Shown: in pieces, positions 35,579-44,180 of the stretch
Layout: each line of letters starts with the position of its first letter
Position numbering within the stretch: the first letter of the stretch is position 1
From: Hyphomicrobium zavarzinii ATCC 27496
GTDB taxonomy: Bacteria > Pseudomonadota > Alphaproteobacteria > Rhizobiales > Hyphomicrobiaceae
Length of the DNA: 64,000 nucleotides
Assembly (NCBI RefSeq): GCF_000383415.1
Contig: NZ_KB911258.1
Coordinates: forward strand, 578,267-642,266
Direction: 5' to 3'
Notes under the pieces: model-generated
Database searches by the model: none
Told to the model about the DNA's origin: nothing
Seen by the model: the letters and a program-made list of their open reading frames with translations, nothing else
Position numbers and translations under genes: made by a program

Positions 35579-36960
35579 CTCAGACAACAGCAGTTCACGG
35601 CGAGCGAATTTCGCTCTTGCGCGTGCTTGGTCCGGGTCACGTGTGGGCGCTTGGCGTCGGCATCGTGCTCGTGGGCGAGTACATGGGCTGGAACTTCGCA
35701 GTGGGCAAGGGCGGCGCCATCGCCGCTCTGATCGCCTGCTGGGTGGCCGGTCTTCTCTACACCTGCGTCGCCATGATCGACTCGGAGGTGACCTCGACGG
35801 TTGCCGCCGCCGGCGGTCAGTACGCGCAGGCCAAGCACATCGTCGGGCCTTTGATGGCCTTCAACGTGGGCCTGTTCCTCGTCTTCGCCTACACCATGCT
35901 CGAAGCGGCCAACGCGATCACGCTCGGCTATCTCGTGCAGACGGTAGGATCGATGGCGGGGTTCGCGGATACGCATGACAAGCCGTTCATCGTGCTGACG
36001 ATCATGTTCCTCGCCTGGCTCAACTACCGCGGCGTCTACGCGACCCTGACGTTCAACCTCGTCATCACGGCCATCGCGTTCGTCGCCATCTGGGTGCTGT
36101 TCTTCGCCGTTCAGCCCTGGAGCAGCGTCTACATGAAGCACGGCGACCTGCTCACCGGTCTGCCATACGGCTGGCTCGGCGTTCTCGCCGCGCTCCACTT
36201 CGGCATGTGGTACTACCTCGGCATCGAAGGTACGACGCAGGCCGCCGAGGAGGTTCGCTCGCCCGCGCGCGCACTTCCCCTCGGCACCATGACGGGCATC
36301 ATCACGCTGCTCATCGCCGCGACCATGACCTGGTACATCTGCGCCGGCATCATGCCGTGGGAGTATCTGGGCCAGGCCGTGACGCCGCTGTTCGATGCGG
36401 CCCGTCTCACGGACTCGACGCTTCTGATGGTGCTTCTCTTCATCGGCACCATCTTCTCGACGCTGGCCTCCGCCAACGGCTGCATCAACGACGCATCCCG
36501 CGCCTGGTTCTCCATGGGACGTGACCGTTATCTGCCGCAGGTCTTCGGCGCCGTGCATCCCAAGTACCGGACGCCCTATCGGGCGATCGTGTTCCTGGTG
36601 CCGGTGGCCCTTGTGTTCGCGTACTTCGCGCCGCTCGATCAGGTGATCACCTTCTCGATCCTGTCGGGTCTGCTCGAGTACACGTTCATGGCGATCAACG
36701 TCATCATGTTCCGGCAGAAATGGCCGCTCGGCGTGATCAAGCGGGGCTACGTGCACCCGTTCCATCCGCTGCCGGCTCTCGTGCTTCTGCTGCTCTGCTC
36801 CGTCACGTATTTCGCGGTGTTCCTCGGATACGGCACGCAGCTCATCGCGATGATGGTGTTCTACATCGTCGCCTCGCTGTGGTTCGCATTCCACCGTTAC
36901 AAGTTCGTGCGGCGCGGCGCGCAGTTCACGATGCCCTGGCCTAAGCCGGTCGGCTACTGA
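35575..36960 (+). CDS. APC-superfamily amine/amino-acid permease
   Basis: 461 residues with about 12 predicted helices. The start is a GTG at 35575 that overlaps the previous stop, with AAGGAGG upstream. The N-terminal helix I region contains GEYMGWNFAVGKGG, similar to ethanolamine/amine permeases of the APC family, and AAGGQYAQAK is also APC-like. It would import a small cationic amine with protons or ions. Given the enzymes downstream, methylamine or a related amine is the likeliest substrate (inference). A terminator-like hairpin follows. Confidence 0.85.
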   Translation: MTQTTAVHGERISLLRVLGPGHVWALGVGIVLVGEYMGWNFAVGKGGAIAALIACWVAGLLYTCVAMIDSEVTSTVAAAGGQYAQAKHIVGPLMAFNVGLFLVFAYTMLEAANAITLGYLVQTVGSMAGFADTHDKPFIVLTIMFLAWLNYRGVYATLTFNLVITAIAFVAIWVLFFAVQPWSSVYMKHGDLLTGLPYGWLGVLAALHFGMWYYLGIEGTTQAAEEVRSPARALPLGTMTGIITLLIAATMTWYICAGIMPWEYLGQAVTPLFDAARLTDSTLLMVLLFIGTIFSTLASANGCINDASRAWFSMGRDRYLPQVFGAVHPKYRTPYRAIVFLVPVALVFAYFAPLDQVITFSILSGLLEYTFMAINVIMFRQKWPLGVIKRGYVHPFHPLPALVLLLLCSVTYFAVFLGYGTQLIAMMVFYIVASLWFAFHRYKFVRRGAQFTMPWPKPVGY

Positions 36961-36978
36961 TCACGACACGCAACGGAA

Positions 36979-37011
36979 GAAACGCGGCTCGGAAACACCG
37001 GGCCGCGTTTC
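36979..37011 (+). terminator. Terminator-like hairpin after the permease
   Basis: GAAACGCGGC / GCCGCGTTTC with a nested TCGG/CCGG stem, 18 bases after the permease stop; only a short T-run follows. It may end the transport operon or reduce read-through. Confidence 0.6.
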
Positions 37012-37151
37012 TCGGATAAGGCAGCGGATGCGGAGCGCGCGGTCGTTCGCAGTGCCGGTGCCGTCATCGAACCACGATCAATCGAAGAGCCCGGGTGTTG
37101 CAGCTTTCCACGATGGCGTGGCACCCCGGATCCCAACGGAGAGTGTGGCCC

Positions 37152-37838
37152 GTGTCTTCGCTTTCGACGGCCCTTATATCGTTTATTGCAATCGTCGGTC
37201 CGCTGACGTGGCTTGCCCTGCGCGACCACAAGGCCCTGCGCGCGAGCCGCGCCGGTTTGCTCGATGATTGTGCACGCCTGTTCAACGGCTATGCATTGAC
37301 GCACAGCGGCGACAGCTTTCCAAAGCTCAGCGGACGGTGCGACCGGCGCAACGTCGACATCCGCCTGATCAGCGACACAATGACCATCCGGAGGCTTCCG
37401 CAGCTCTGGCTTCAGGTCACGGTGCTGGAGAAGGTGCAGGGGTCGACCGGCCTCGCCGTGCTTGTCCGACCCTCCGGCTACGAGTTCTACAGCCTGACGC
37501 CTCAGTTCCCCTACATCCTCGAAACCCCGCCGGAGTTCCCGCCCGAGGTGATCATCCGCGGCGAGAATGCGAGAGCCGAAAAACTCCTTGAAAAGCTCGC
37601 TAAACCGATGGCCGCGATCCTGGCCGATCCGCGCGTCAAGGAGATCGCCGTCACGCGCGAGGGCCTGCGCATCATTCGTCAGGCGGGCGAGGGCCGGCGC
37701 GGCGAATATCTGCTTCTGAGGCAGGCCGTGTTCGATGAGGCCGCCGTCTCCGCCGATCAGTTCCAGAGCGTGCTTGCCGAGATCGATACGCTCCGCACGG
37801 CAATCGAAAATCCGCAACGGGAGCACACCTACGCATGA
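37152..37838 (+). CDS. Unknown protein with an N-terminal membrane helix
   Basis: 228 residues from the GTG at 37152, chosen because GGAGAG (37138-37143) lies 8 bases upstream. One helix at about 4-21 (LSTALISFIAIVGPLTWLAL) anchors a soluble domain of about 200 residues with no cysteine pair or catalytic motif that I can identify. It overlaps the next gene by four bases. It is located between the permease and mgsA, so a role in the same process is possible but unproven. Confidence 0.65.
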   Translation: MSSLSTALISFIAIVGPLTWLALRDHKALRASRAGLLDDCARLFNGYALTHSGDSFPKLSGRCDRRNVDIRLISDTMTIRRLPQLWLQVTVLEKVQGSTGLAVLVRPSGYEFYSLTPQFPYILETPPEFPPEVIIRGENARAEKLLEKLAKPMAAILADPRVKEIAVTREGLRIIRQAGEGRRGEYLLLRQAVFDEAAVSADQFQSVLAEIDTLRTAIENPQREHTYA

Positions 37839-38125
37839 CGACGTCACGCGCACCCATGAATCCTTACACGGTTCTTGCATTGGCCATCGTGCTGCCCGGG
37901 ATGGGGCACGTGGCCGTCGGACAACCGCAGCGAGGTTTCGGCTTCGCCTTCTTCGCGCTCCTCATGGCGCTGGTGTCCTGGCACACGACCACACCCGAGC
38001 ATTCCTTCATCGGCCGCTCGGCCGCTGGTCTGTTTGTCTGGGCGCTCTCGATTCCCGATGCCTATCGCATCGCACGGCTGCAGTACGAACGATGGAGTCG
38101 CGGACTTTCGAATATCGCGCGATGA
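37835..38125 (+). CDS. Small membrane protein of TM2-like type
   Basis: 96 residues with two or three helices. The segment LPGMGHVAVGQPQRGFGFAF resembles the Pro-Gly-x-Gly loop of TM2/DUF-type small membrane proteins. The ATG overlaps the previous stop (ATGA). Function unknown; together with the preceding gene it forms a coupled pair inside the amine cluster. Confidence 0.65.
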   Translation: MTTSRAPMNPYTVLALAIVLPGMGHVAVGQPQRGFGFAFFALLMALVSWHTTTPEHSFIGRSAAGLFVWALSIPDAYRIARLQYERWSRGLSNIAR

Positions 38126-38213
38126 AAAAAAGTTGCATCGCAGTTGAATCGAGAAACATGAAGTGCTAGCGTCTGTATAGAAACAGCAAACGGCATACGG
38201 GGTGCGCCATCCG

Positions 38214-39110
38214 ATGTGCGGAATAGTTGGGCTATTCATCAAGAACAAAGCATTGGAGCCTCGGCTAGGTGAGTTGACGGCGGGAATGCTTGCCACGATG
38301 TGCGAGCGCGGGCCGGATTCTGCAGGTTTCGCCGTCTACGGCGCTCCCAATTCCGGCAAGGTCAAGATCACCCTTCAGTCGCCCAGTGCGGAGGCTGACT
38401 TCGCCGATCTCGCCAAGACCGTCGGGAAGGCGATTGGCGCGGATCTGAAGCTCGACGTGAAGTCGTCCCACGCCATCCTGACCTGCCCGGCCGACAAGGC
38501 TGAAGAGGCCCGCAAGGCTGTTCGCGAGAAATTCCCCAGCGTCCGCATCATGGGCGCCGGCGACGTGATCGAGATCTATAAGGAGGTCGGCTATCCGACC
38601 GACGTCGCCAAGCGCTTCGATCTTGCGAAGATGTCCGGCACGCACGCCATCGGCCACACGCGCATGGCCACCGAGAGCGCCGTCACCACGCTCGGCGCCC
38701 ATCCGTTCTCGACCGGCCCCGATCAGTGCCTGGTTCACAACGGCTCGCTCTCGAACCACAACAATCTGCGCCGCGATCTCAAGCACGACGGCATGACCTT
38801 CGAAACGCAGAACGACAGCGAGGTCGCTGCCGCCTATCTCACGTGGCGCATGAACCAGGGCCTCAATCTCGGCCAGGCGCTGGAGAAGAGCCTCGACGAT
38901 CTCGACGGCTTCTTCACCTTTGTCGTAGGCACCAAGAACGGCTTTGGCGTTCTGCGCGATCCCATCGCCTGCAAGCCGGCCGTGCTCGCCGAGACGGACG
39001 ACTATGTGGCCTTCGGCTCCGAGTACCGCGCTCTGGCCGGTCTCCCTGGCATCGAGAACGCGAAGGTCTGGGAGCCCGAGCCCGCAACCGTCTACTTCTG
39101 GGAGCGCTGA
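38214..39110 (+). CDS. mgsA: Glutamine-amidotransferase subunit of an N-methylglutamate synthase-like enzyme (MgsA/GlxB)
   Basis: 298 residues from the ATG at 38214, where Met is followed directly by the nucleophilic Cys2 (MCGIVGLF); a start four codons earlier would block this. It is a class II amidotransferase with HTRMATES and HNGSLSNHNNL. An inserted domain at about 50-125 is typical of the GlxB/MgsA group. In the N-methylglutamate pathway this subunit works with MgsB and MgsC to turn gamma-glutamylmethylamide plus glutamate-derived precursors into N-methylglutamate (family knowledge). One base separates its stop from mgsB. Confidence 0.85.
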   Translation: MCGIVGLFIKNKALEPRLGELTAGMLATMCERGPDSAGFAVYGAPNSGKVKITLQSPSAEADFADLAKTVGKAIGADLKLDVKSSHAILTCPADKAEEARKAVREKFPSVRIMGAGDVIEIYKEVGYPTDVAKRFDLAKMSGTHAIGHTRMATESAVTTLGAHPFSTGPDQCLVHNGSLSNHNNLRRDLKHDGMTFETQNDSEVAAAYLTWRMNQGLNLGQALEKSLDDLDGFFTFVVGTKNGFGVLRDPIACKPAVLAETDDYVAFGSEYRALAGLPGIENAKVWEPEPATVYFWER

Positions 39111-39111
39111 G

Positions 39112-39798
39112 ATGCGGTCGATCGATCTGACGAAGACGCCGCTCCGCGAGCTCAACGCCAGCCTGCATGAGCAGAAAGACGGCACCAACGAGACCGAGTG
39201 GGAGGTGTTGAACCCGCGCGGACAGCACGCCATCGCCGTCGGCCTCGATGCGCCGGTCACGGTCACCGTTCGCGGCTCCGTCGGGTACTACGTCGCCGGC
39301 ATGAACAAGCACGCGACCGTCATCGTCGAGGGATCGGCTGGCCCCGGCGCTGCCGAGAACATGATGTCCGGCAAAGTCATCGTCAGAGGCGACGCGAGCC
39401 AGTACGCGGGCGCCACCGGCCGCGGCGGCCTGCTCGTCATCGAAGGCAACGCGTCCTCGCGATGCGGCATCTCGATGAAGGGCATCGACATCGTCGTCAA
39501 GGGCAACATCGGCCACATGTCGGCCTTCATGGCGCAGTCCGGCAGCCTCGTCGTTCTCGGCAACGCGGGCGACGCGCTGGGAGACAGCATCTACGAGGCT
39601 AGGCTCTACGTGCGCGGAAGCGTGAAGAGCCTCGGCGCCGACTGCATCGAAAAGGAGATGCGGCCCGAGCATCACGAGGCGCTTGCGGCTCTGCTCGCCA
39701 AGGCCGGCGTGACCGATGTGAAGACGTCGGAGTTCAAACGCTACGGCTCCGCGCGCAAGCTCTACACCTTCAACATCGACAATGCGGATGCCTACTGA
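39112..39798 (+). CDS. mgsB: GltB-C-like GXGXG subunit (MgsB/GlxC)
   Basis: 228 residues of parallel beta-helix with repeated glycines (GSVGYYVAGMNKHATV, GDASQYAGATGRGG, GNASSRCGISMKG). It corresponds to the C-terminal domain of glutamate synthase and acts as a structural subunit between MgsA and MgsC. Its stop overlaps the mgsC start by one base. Confidence 0.87.
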   Translation: MRSIDLTKTPLRELNASLHEQKDGTNETEWEVLNPRGQHAIAVGLDAPVTVTVRGSVGYYVAGMNKHATVIVEGSAGPGAAENMMSGKVIVRGDASQYAGATGRGGLLVIEGNASSRCGISMKGIDIVVKGNIGHMSAFMAQSGSLVVLGNAGDALGDSIYEARLYVRGSVKSLGADCIEKEMRPEHHEALAALLAKAGVTDVKTSEFKRYGSARKLYTFNIDNADAY

Positions 39799-41126
39799 TG
39801 AGCTATCAAAATCCGCCGACCACGCCCCGCAAGTCCGCCACCTTCGACGACTACACGCTCTCCGAAATCCGGCGCGCGGCCCAGACGGGCATCTACGATA
39901 TTCGCGGCGCAGGCGCGAAGCGGAAGGTTCCGCACTTCGACGACCTGCTGTTTCTCGGCGCGTCCATGTCGCGCTACCCGCTCGAGGGCTATCGCGAGAA
40001 ATGCTCGACGACGGTCACGCTCGGCACACGCTTCGCCAAGAAGCCGATCGAGCTAAAGATACCGATCACCATCGCGGGCATGAGCTTCGGCTCGCTCTCG
40101 GCCAACGCCAAGGAGGCACTCGGGCGCGGCGCAACGATAGCCGGAACGTCGACGACGACCGGTGACGGCGGCATGACGCCCGAGGAGCGCGGACAGTCCG
40201 AGAAGCTCGTCTACCAGTATCTGCCGTCTCGCTACGGCATGAATCCGGACGACCTGCGCAAGGCCGATGCCATCGAGGTGGTGGTGGGGCAGGGCGCCAA
40301 GCCCGGCGGCGGCGGCATGCTGCTCGGCCAGAAGATTTCCGATCGCGTCGCCGAGATGCGCACGCTGCCCAAGGGCATCGATCAGCGCTCTGCCTGCCGT
40401 CATCCCGACTGGACCGGGCCTGACGATCTCGAGATCAAGATCCTCGAGCTGCGCGAGATCACCGATTGGGAGAAGCCGATCTACATCAAGGTGGGCGGCG
40501 CACGCCCCTACTATGACGTGGCGCTCGCGGTGAAAGCCGGTGCCGACGTCGTAGTCGTCGACGGTATGCAGGGCGGCACCGCGGCTACGCAGGAAGTGTT
40601 CATCGAGCATGTCGGCCAGCCCACGCTCGCCTGCATCCGCCCCGCCGTCCAGGCACTCCAGGATCTCGGCATGCATCGCAAGGTGCAGCTCATCGTATCG
40701 GGCGGCATCCGCAACGGCGCCGACTGCGCCAAGGCACTCGCCCTCGGTGCGGACGCCGTCTCCATCGGCACCGCCGCGCTCGTGGCTCTCGGCGACAACG
40801 ATCCGGCGCTCGAAAGCGAGTACGAGAAGCTCAACACCGTCGCCGGTGCCTACGACGACTGGCACGAAGGGCGCGACCCGGCCGGCATCACCACGCAGGA
40901 TCCCGAGCTCGCCAAGCGCCTCGATCCTGTGCGCGCCGGTCGCCGTCTCGCCAACTATCTCAAGGTCATGACGCTCGAGCTGCAGACCATCGCGCGCGCG
41001 GCAGGCCACAACCATGTCCACAATCTCGAGCCGGAAGACCTCTGCGCGCTCACCATCGAGGCCGCCGCCATGGCGCGCGTGCCGCTCGCGGGAACGAGCT
41101 GGATTCCGGGTCAGGGTGGCTTGTGA
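39798..41126 (+). CDS. mgsC: FMN-binding glutamate-synthase-like subunit (MgsC/GlxD)
   Basis: 442 residues. It matches the FMN/synthase domain of GltB: ITIAGMSFGSLSANAKEALGRG, a GGIRNGADCAKALALGADAV phosphate site, and a TIEAAAMARVPLAGT end. Where classical GltB carries the 3Fe-4S cysteine motif before PxGI-TQ, this protein has YDDWHEGRDPAGITTQDPEL (about 352-371) with no cysteines. It should therefore lack that cluster. It would use FMN to form (N-methyl)glutamate. Confidence 0.87.
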   Translation: MSYQNPPTTPRKSATFDDYTLSEIRRAAQTGIYDIRGAGAKRKVPHFDDLLFLGASMSRYPLEGYREKCSTTVTLGTRFAKKPIELKIPITIAGMSFGSLSANAKEALGRGATIAGTSTTTGDGGMTPEERGQSEKLVYQYLPSRYGMNPDDLRKADAIEVVVGQGAKPGGGGMLLGQKISDRVAEMRTLPKGIDQRSACRHPDWTGPDDLEIKILELREITDWEKPIYIKVGGARPYYDVALAVKAGADVVVVDGMQGGTAATQEVFIEHVGQPTLACIRPAVQALQDLGMHRKVQLIVSGGIRNGADCAKALALGADAVSIGTAALVALGDNDPALESEYEKLNTVAGAYDDWHEGRDPAGITTQDPELAKRLDPVRAGRRLANYLKVMTLELQTIARAAGHNHVHNLEPEDLCALTIEAAAMARVPLAGTSWIPGQGGL

Positions 41127-41416
41127 CCGCACGCGCTTCGGGAGCTGCATTCCGAAGCAGGGCTTGCGGGTCGAAAAAACGATCCCGATCGTCTCGGACC
41201 AGCCGGCCCGCGACGTAAACCGGTGGTCGGATCACAACGGCCGCTATCGCTTCAGGCAAATCCGCCCGGAACTCGATCGCGGCCGGCTACGAACGAAAAG
41301 AGCCAATGATCGCTGCGGGCGAGTGCGTCCAGAGGCGTGAGTAGAGGCCGAACATGTTCTCTAGGTTCTGGAAACACAAGTCGAACAGCAACGTAACCGT
41401 GTCCGGGGAAAAACCA

Positions 41417-42727
41417 ATGTCACAGGATCTGGCTCAGGTCGCAAAAGAGCGCGGCATCCGCTACTTCATGATTTCTTTCACCGATCTCTTCGGCTTCCAG
41501 CGCGCCAAGCTCGTGCCCGCAGCCGCGATCGCCGAGATCCAGAAAGACGGCGCAGGCTTTGCGGGCTTCGCGACGTGGCTCGATATGACGCCCGCGCACC
41601 CCGATATGTTCGGCATGCCGGACCCCGCAGGTCTCATCCAGCTTCCCTGGAAGCCCGAGGTCGCCTGGGTCGCCTCCGATTGCGTGATGGAGGACAAGCA
41701 CGTCGCCCAGTCGCCGCGCGTGGTGCTGAAGAAGCAGGTCGCGAAGGCCGCTGAGAAGGGCCTGCGCATCAAGACCGGTGTCGAGTGCGAGTTCTTCCTG
41801 ATCAACGCCGACGGCACGACGATTTCCGATCCCAAGGATCAGGCCTCTAAGCCCTGCTACGATCAGCAGGCGATCATGCGCCGCTACGACGTGATCTCCG
41901 AGATCTGCGACTACATGCTGGAGCTCGGCTGGGGTCCGTACCAGAACGACCATGAGGACGCCAACGGCCAGTTCGAGATGAACTGGAATTTCGATGACGC
42001 GCTGCTCACCGCCGACCGTCACTCGTTCTTCAAGTACATGGTGCGCTCGATCGCCGAGAAGCATGGCCTGCGCGCGACGTTCATGCCGAAGCCGTTCCCG
42101 ACCCTCACCGGCAACGGCTGCCACGCGCATATCTCGGTCTGGGATGCGGCGACGGGCAAGACCAACATGTTCTACGACAACTCCGACGAGATGGGCCTCT
42201 CGCAGCAGGGCTACAACTTCCTCGGCGGCATCATGCGCCACGCGGAGTCGCTCTCGGCGATCACCAATCCGACGGTGAACTCCTACAAGCGCATCAACGC
42301 CCCGCGCACGATCTCGGGCGCAACGTGGGCACCGAACTCTGTCACATGGACCGGCAACAACCGCACGCATATGGTTCGCGTGCCGGGCAAGGGCCGCTTC
42401 GAGCTGCGCCTCCCGGACGGCGCGGCGAACCCCTATCTCTTGCAGGCGGTCATCATCGCCGCCGGCCTCGACGGCATCGAGCGAAACGCCCATCCGGGCA
42501 AGCGCCTCGACATCGACATGTACAAGGAGGGGCACACGGTAAAGGACGCGCCGAAGCTTCCGCTGAACCTGCTCGACGCCCTGCGCAACTTCGACAAGGA
42601 CACCAGCCTCAAGGAGGCACTCGGAACCGAGTTCGCGGACGCGTTCATCAAGCTCAAGACAAGCGAATGGAACTCCTATGCCTCCCACTTCACCCAGTGG
42701 GAGCGGGACCACACGCTCGACGTCTGA
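41417..42727 (+). CDS. gmaS: Gamma-glutamylmethylamide synthetase / type III glutamine synthetase (GmaS/GlnT family)
   Basis: 436 residues from the ATG at 41417; an in-frame ATG at 41354 would add 21 residues. GS-fold motifs are GVECEFFLI, NGCHAHISVW, GNNRTHMVRVPG and ELRLPDGAANPYLL. GmaS ligates methylamine to glutamate with ATP; GlnT homologues make glutamine or related amides. The adjacency to mgsABC and the amine permease favours the GmaS role (inference). It is followed by a strong terminator. Confidence 0.82.
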   Translation: MSQDLAQVAKERGIRYFMISFTDLFGFQRAKLVPAAAIAEIQKDGAGFAGFATWLDMTPAHPDMFGMPDPAGLIQLPWKPEVAWVASDCVMEDKHVAQSPRVVLKKQVAKAAEKGLRIKTGVECEFFLINADGTTISDPKDQASKPCYDQQAIMRRYDVISEICDYMLELGWGPYQNDHEDANGQFEMNWNFDDALLTADRHSFFKYMVRSIAEKHGLRATFMPKPFPTLTGNGCHAHISVWDAATGKTNMFYDNSDEMGLSQQGYNFLGGIMRHAESLSAITNPTVNSYKRINAPRTISGATWAPNSVTWTGNNRTHMVRVPGKGRFELRLPDGAANPYLLQAVIIAAGLDGIERNAHPGKRLDIDMYKEGHTVKDAPKLPLNLLDALRNFDKDTSLKEALGTEFADAFIKLKTSEWNSYASHFTQWERDHTLDV

Positions 42728-42751
42728 AGCGGGATAAGGTCAAATACGGAC

Positions 42752-42785
42752 AGCCGGCGGCGGAGACATTTGCTGCCGGCTTTTC
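42752..42785 (+). terminator. Rho-independent terminator after gmaS
   Basis: AGCCGGCGGC / GCTGCCGGCT (one G-T pair), 10-base loop, then TTTT, 25 bases after the gmaS stop. It separates the amine cluster from lpxI. Confidence 0.85.
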
Positions 42786-42872
42786 CATGTCCGGCCTGCT
42801 GCCGGTTGCCTGCTGCCCGCTGCCTGTCTATAGCCTTGCCCTGATACGGCAGCAGGCGCCGAGAGGGGTAGC

Positions 42873-44180
42873 ATGGACGTGCGCGCACGGCGGCTCGCAA
42901 TACTGGCCGGGGGCGGAGAGCTTCCGCGCGAGATCGCAGACAGCGCGGCCGCGCGCGGCGAGCTCGTTGCCATCGTCGCCATAGACGGGGAGGCGAATGC
43001 CGATTTCGGCAGCCACCCGGTGACGCGCGTCAACTGGGGCCAGATCGGCGCCATGATCCGCACGCTCAAGGCTGCCAAAGCCACCGATCTCGTCATCGTG
43101 GGACGTGTGCACCGCCCGGAGCTCGGCGGCCTGAAGCCCGACCTCGGCTTTTTCCGCTACCTGCCGCAGATCGTGAAGATCGTAGCGTCGGGCGGCGACG
43201 ACAGCGTGCTGAGGCGCGTCGTGCGCTTCTTTGAGCGCCACGGCATCACGGTGATCGGACCGGGAGACGCGGCGCCCGGCCTCGTGGTGGGCAAAGGCCC
43301 CATCGGCAGCGCGACATCGTCGGCATCCGATCAGGCCGACATCGCACGCGGCCTGGATCTGATCCGCGCGCTCGGCGCCTATGACATCGGACAGAGCGTG
43401 ATCATCTCAAACGGAGAGATCGAGGTCATCGAAGGAGCCGAGGGCACCGATCGCATGATCGCCCGCGCCGCGGCGCGCCGTACCGCGCGCGGAAGCGGCA
43501 AGCCCGCGGGCGTGCTCGTCAAGCGCTCGAAGCCCGGACAGGACCTGCGCGTCGACATGCCGGCCATCGGACCCGCCACGGTGAAAGGCGTACAGGAAGC
43601 CGGTCTTGCCGGGGTCGCGGTCGAAGCGGGAAGAGTGCTGGTCGCCGAGCGCGCCGAGACCGTGCGTTGCGCGGACGGCATGGGCGTGTTCGTCGAAGGC
43701 GTGAGCGATGGCGAGGAACGAGACCCGCCGCGCCGCTTCAACGCACGCAAAGTCACGATGAAGTTTCGCGTGCTGGGACGCGCAGCCCCGGAGCAGCATG
43801 GCACCCACGACGCTATCAAGGGCATCGCCACGCTCGATGCGCTGACGGGCTTCGGCATCGGCCGCGCGGTGATCGTCGTGCGCAATCACGTCCTGGCCGT
43901 AGAGACCGGCGAAGGCGCGGAGGAGGCCGTCCGGCGCGCGGCCGGACTGCGCCAGTGGGCGAGCATCACCCGAACGCGCCGTGGCGTCGCGACGCTGCGC
44001 GATGTCACGGACCTGACATCAGCCGTCGTCAAAGCGGTCGCATCCGCAGGCTATGCAGGCATCGCCCTGGCCTCCGGGCCACCGGAGCCCGCGGCGGTCC
44101 CTCCGAAGCTTCTCGCCGAAGCTGACCATGCGGGCATCTTCCTGCTCGTCCGCGAGCCGGCTGTCGGAGCTGCAACATGA
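42873..44180 (+). CDS. lpxI: UDP-2,3-diacylglucosamine diphosphatase LpxI with duplicated C-terminal domain
   Basis: 435 residues, against about 280 for standard LpxI. Residues 7-150 form the N-terminal domain (LAILAGGGELPREIAD). Residues about 160-275 form the catalytic C-terminal domain (IGQSVIISNGEIEVIEGAEG, then RVDMPAIGPATVKGVQEAG, where D228 is the probable catalytic Asp). Residues about 317-427 repeat the same order in weaker form: GIGRAVIVVRNHVLAVETGE, then LTSAVVKAVASAGYAGIALA and DHAGIFLLV. It cleaves UDP from UDP-diacylglucosamine in lipid A synthesis. It overlaps lpxB by four bases. Confidence 0.88.
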   Translation: MDVRARRLAILAGGGELPREIADSAAARGELVAIVAIDGEANADFGSHPVTRVNWGQIGAMIRTLKAAKATDLVIVGRVHRPELGGLKPDLGFFRYLPQIVKIVASGGDDSVLRRVVRFFERHGITVIGPGDAAPGLVVGKGPIGSATSSASDQADIARGLDLIRALGAYDIGQSVIISNGEIEVIEGAEGTDRMIARAAARRTARGSGKPAGVLVKRSKPGQDLRVDMPAIGPATVKGVQEAGLAGVAVEAGRVLVAERAETVRCADGMGVFVEGVSDGEERDPPRRFNARKVTMKFRVLGRAAPEQHGTHDAIKGIATLDALTGFGIGRAVIVVRNHVLAVETGEGAEEAVRRAAGLRQWASITRTRRGVATLRDVTDLTSAVVKAVASAGYAGIALASGPPEPAAVPPKLLAEADHAGIFLLVREPAVGAAT

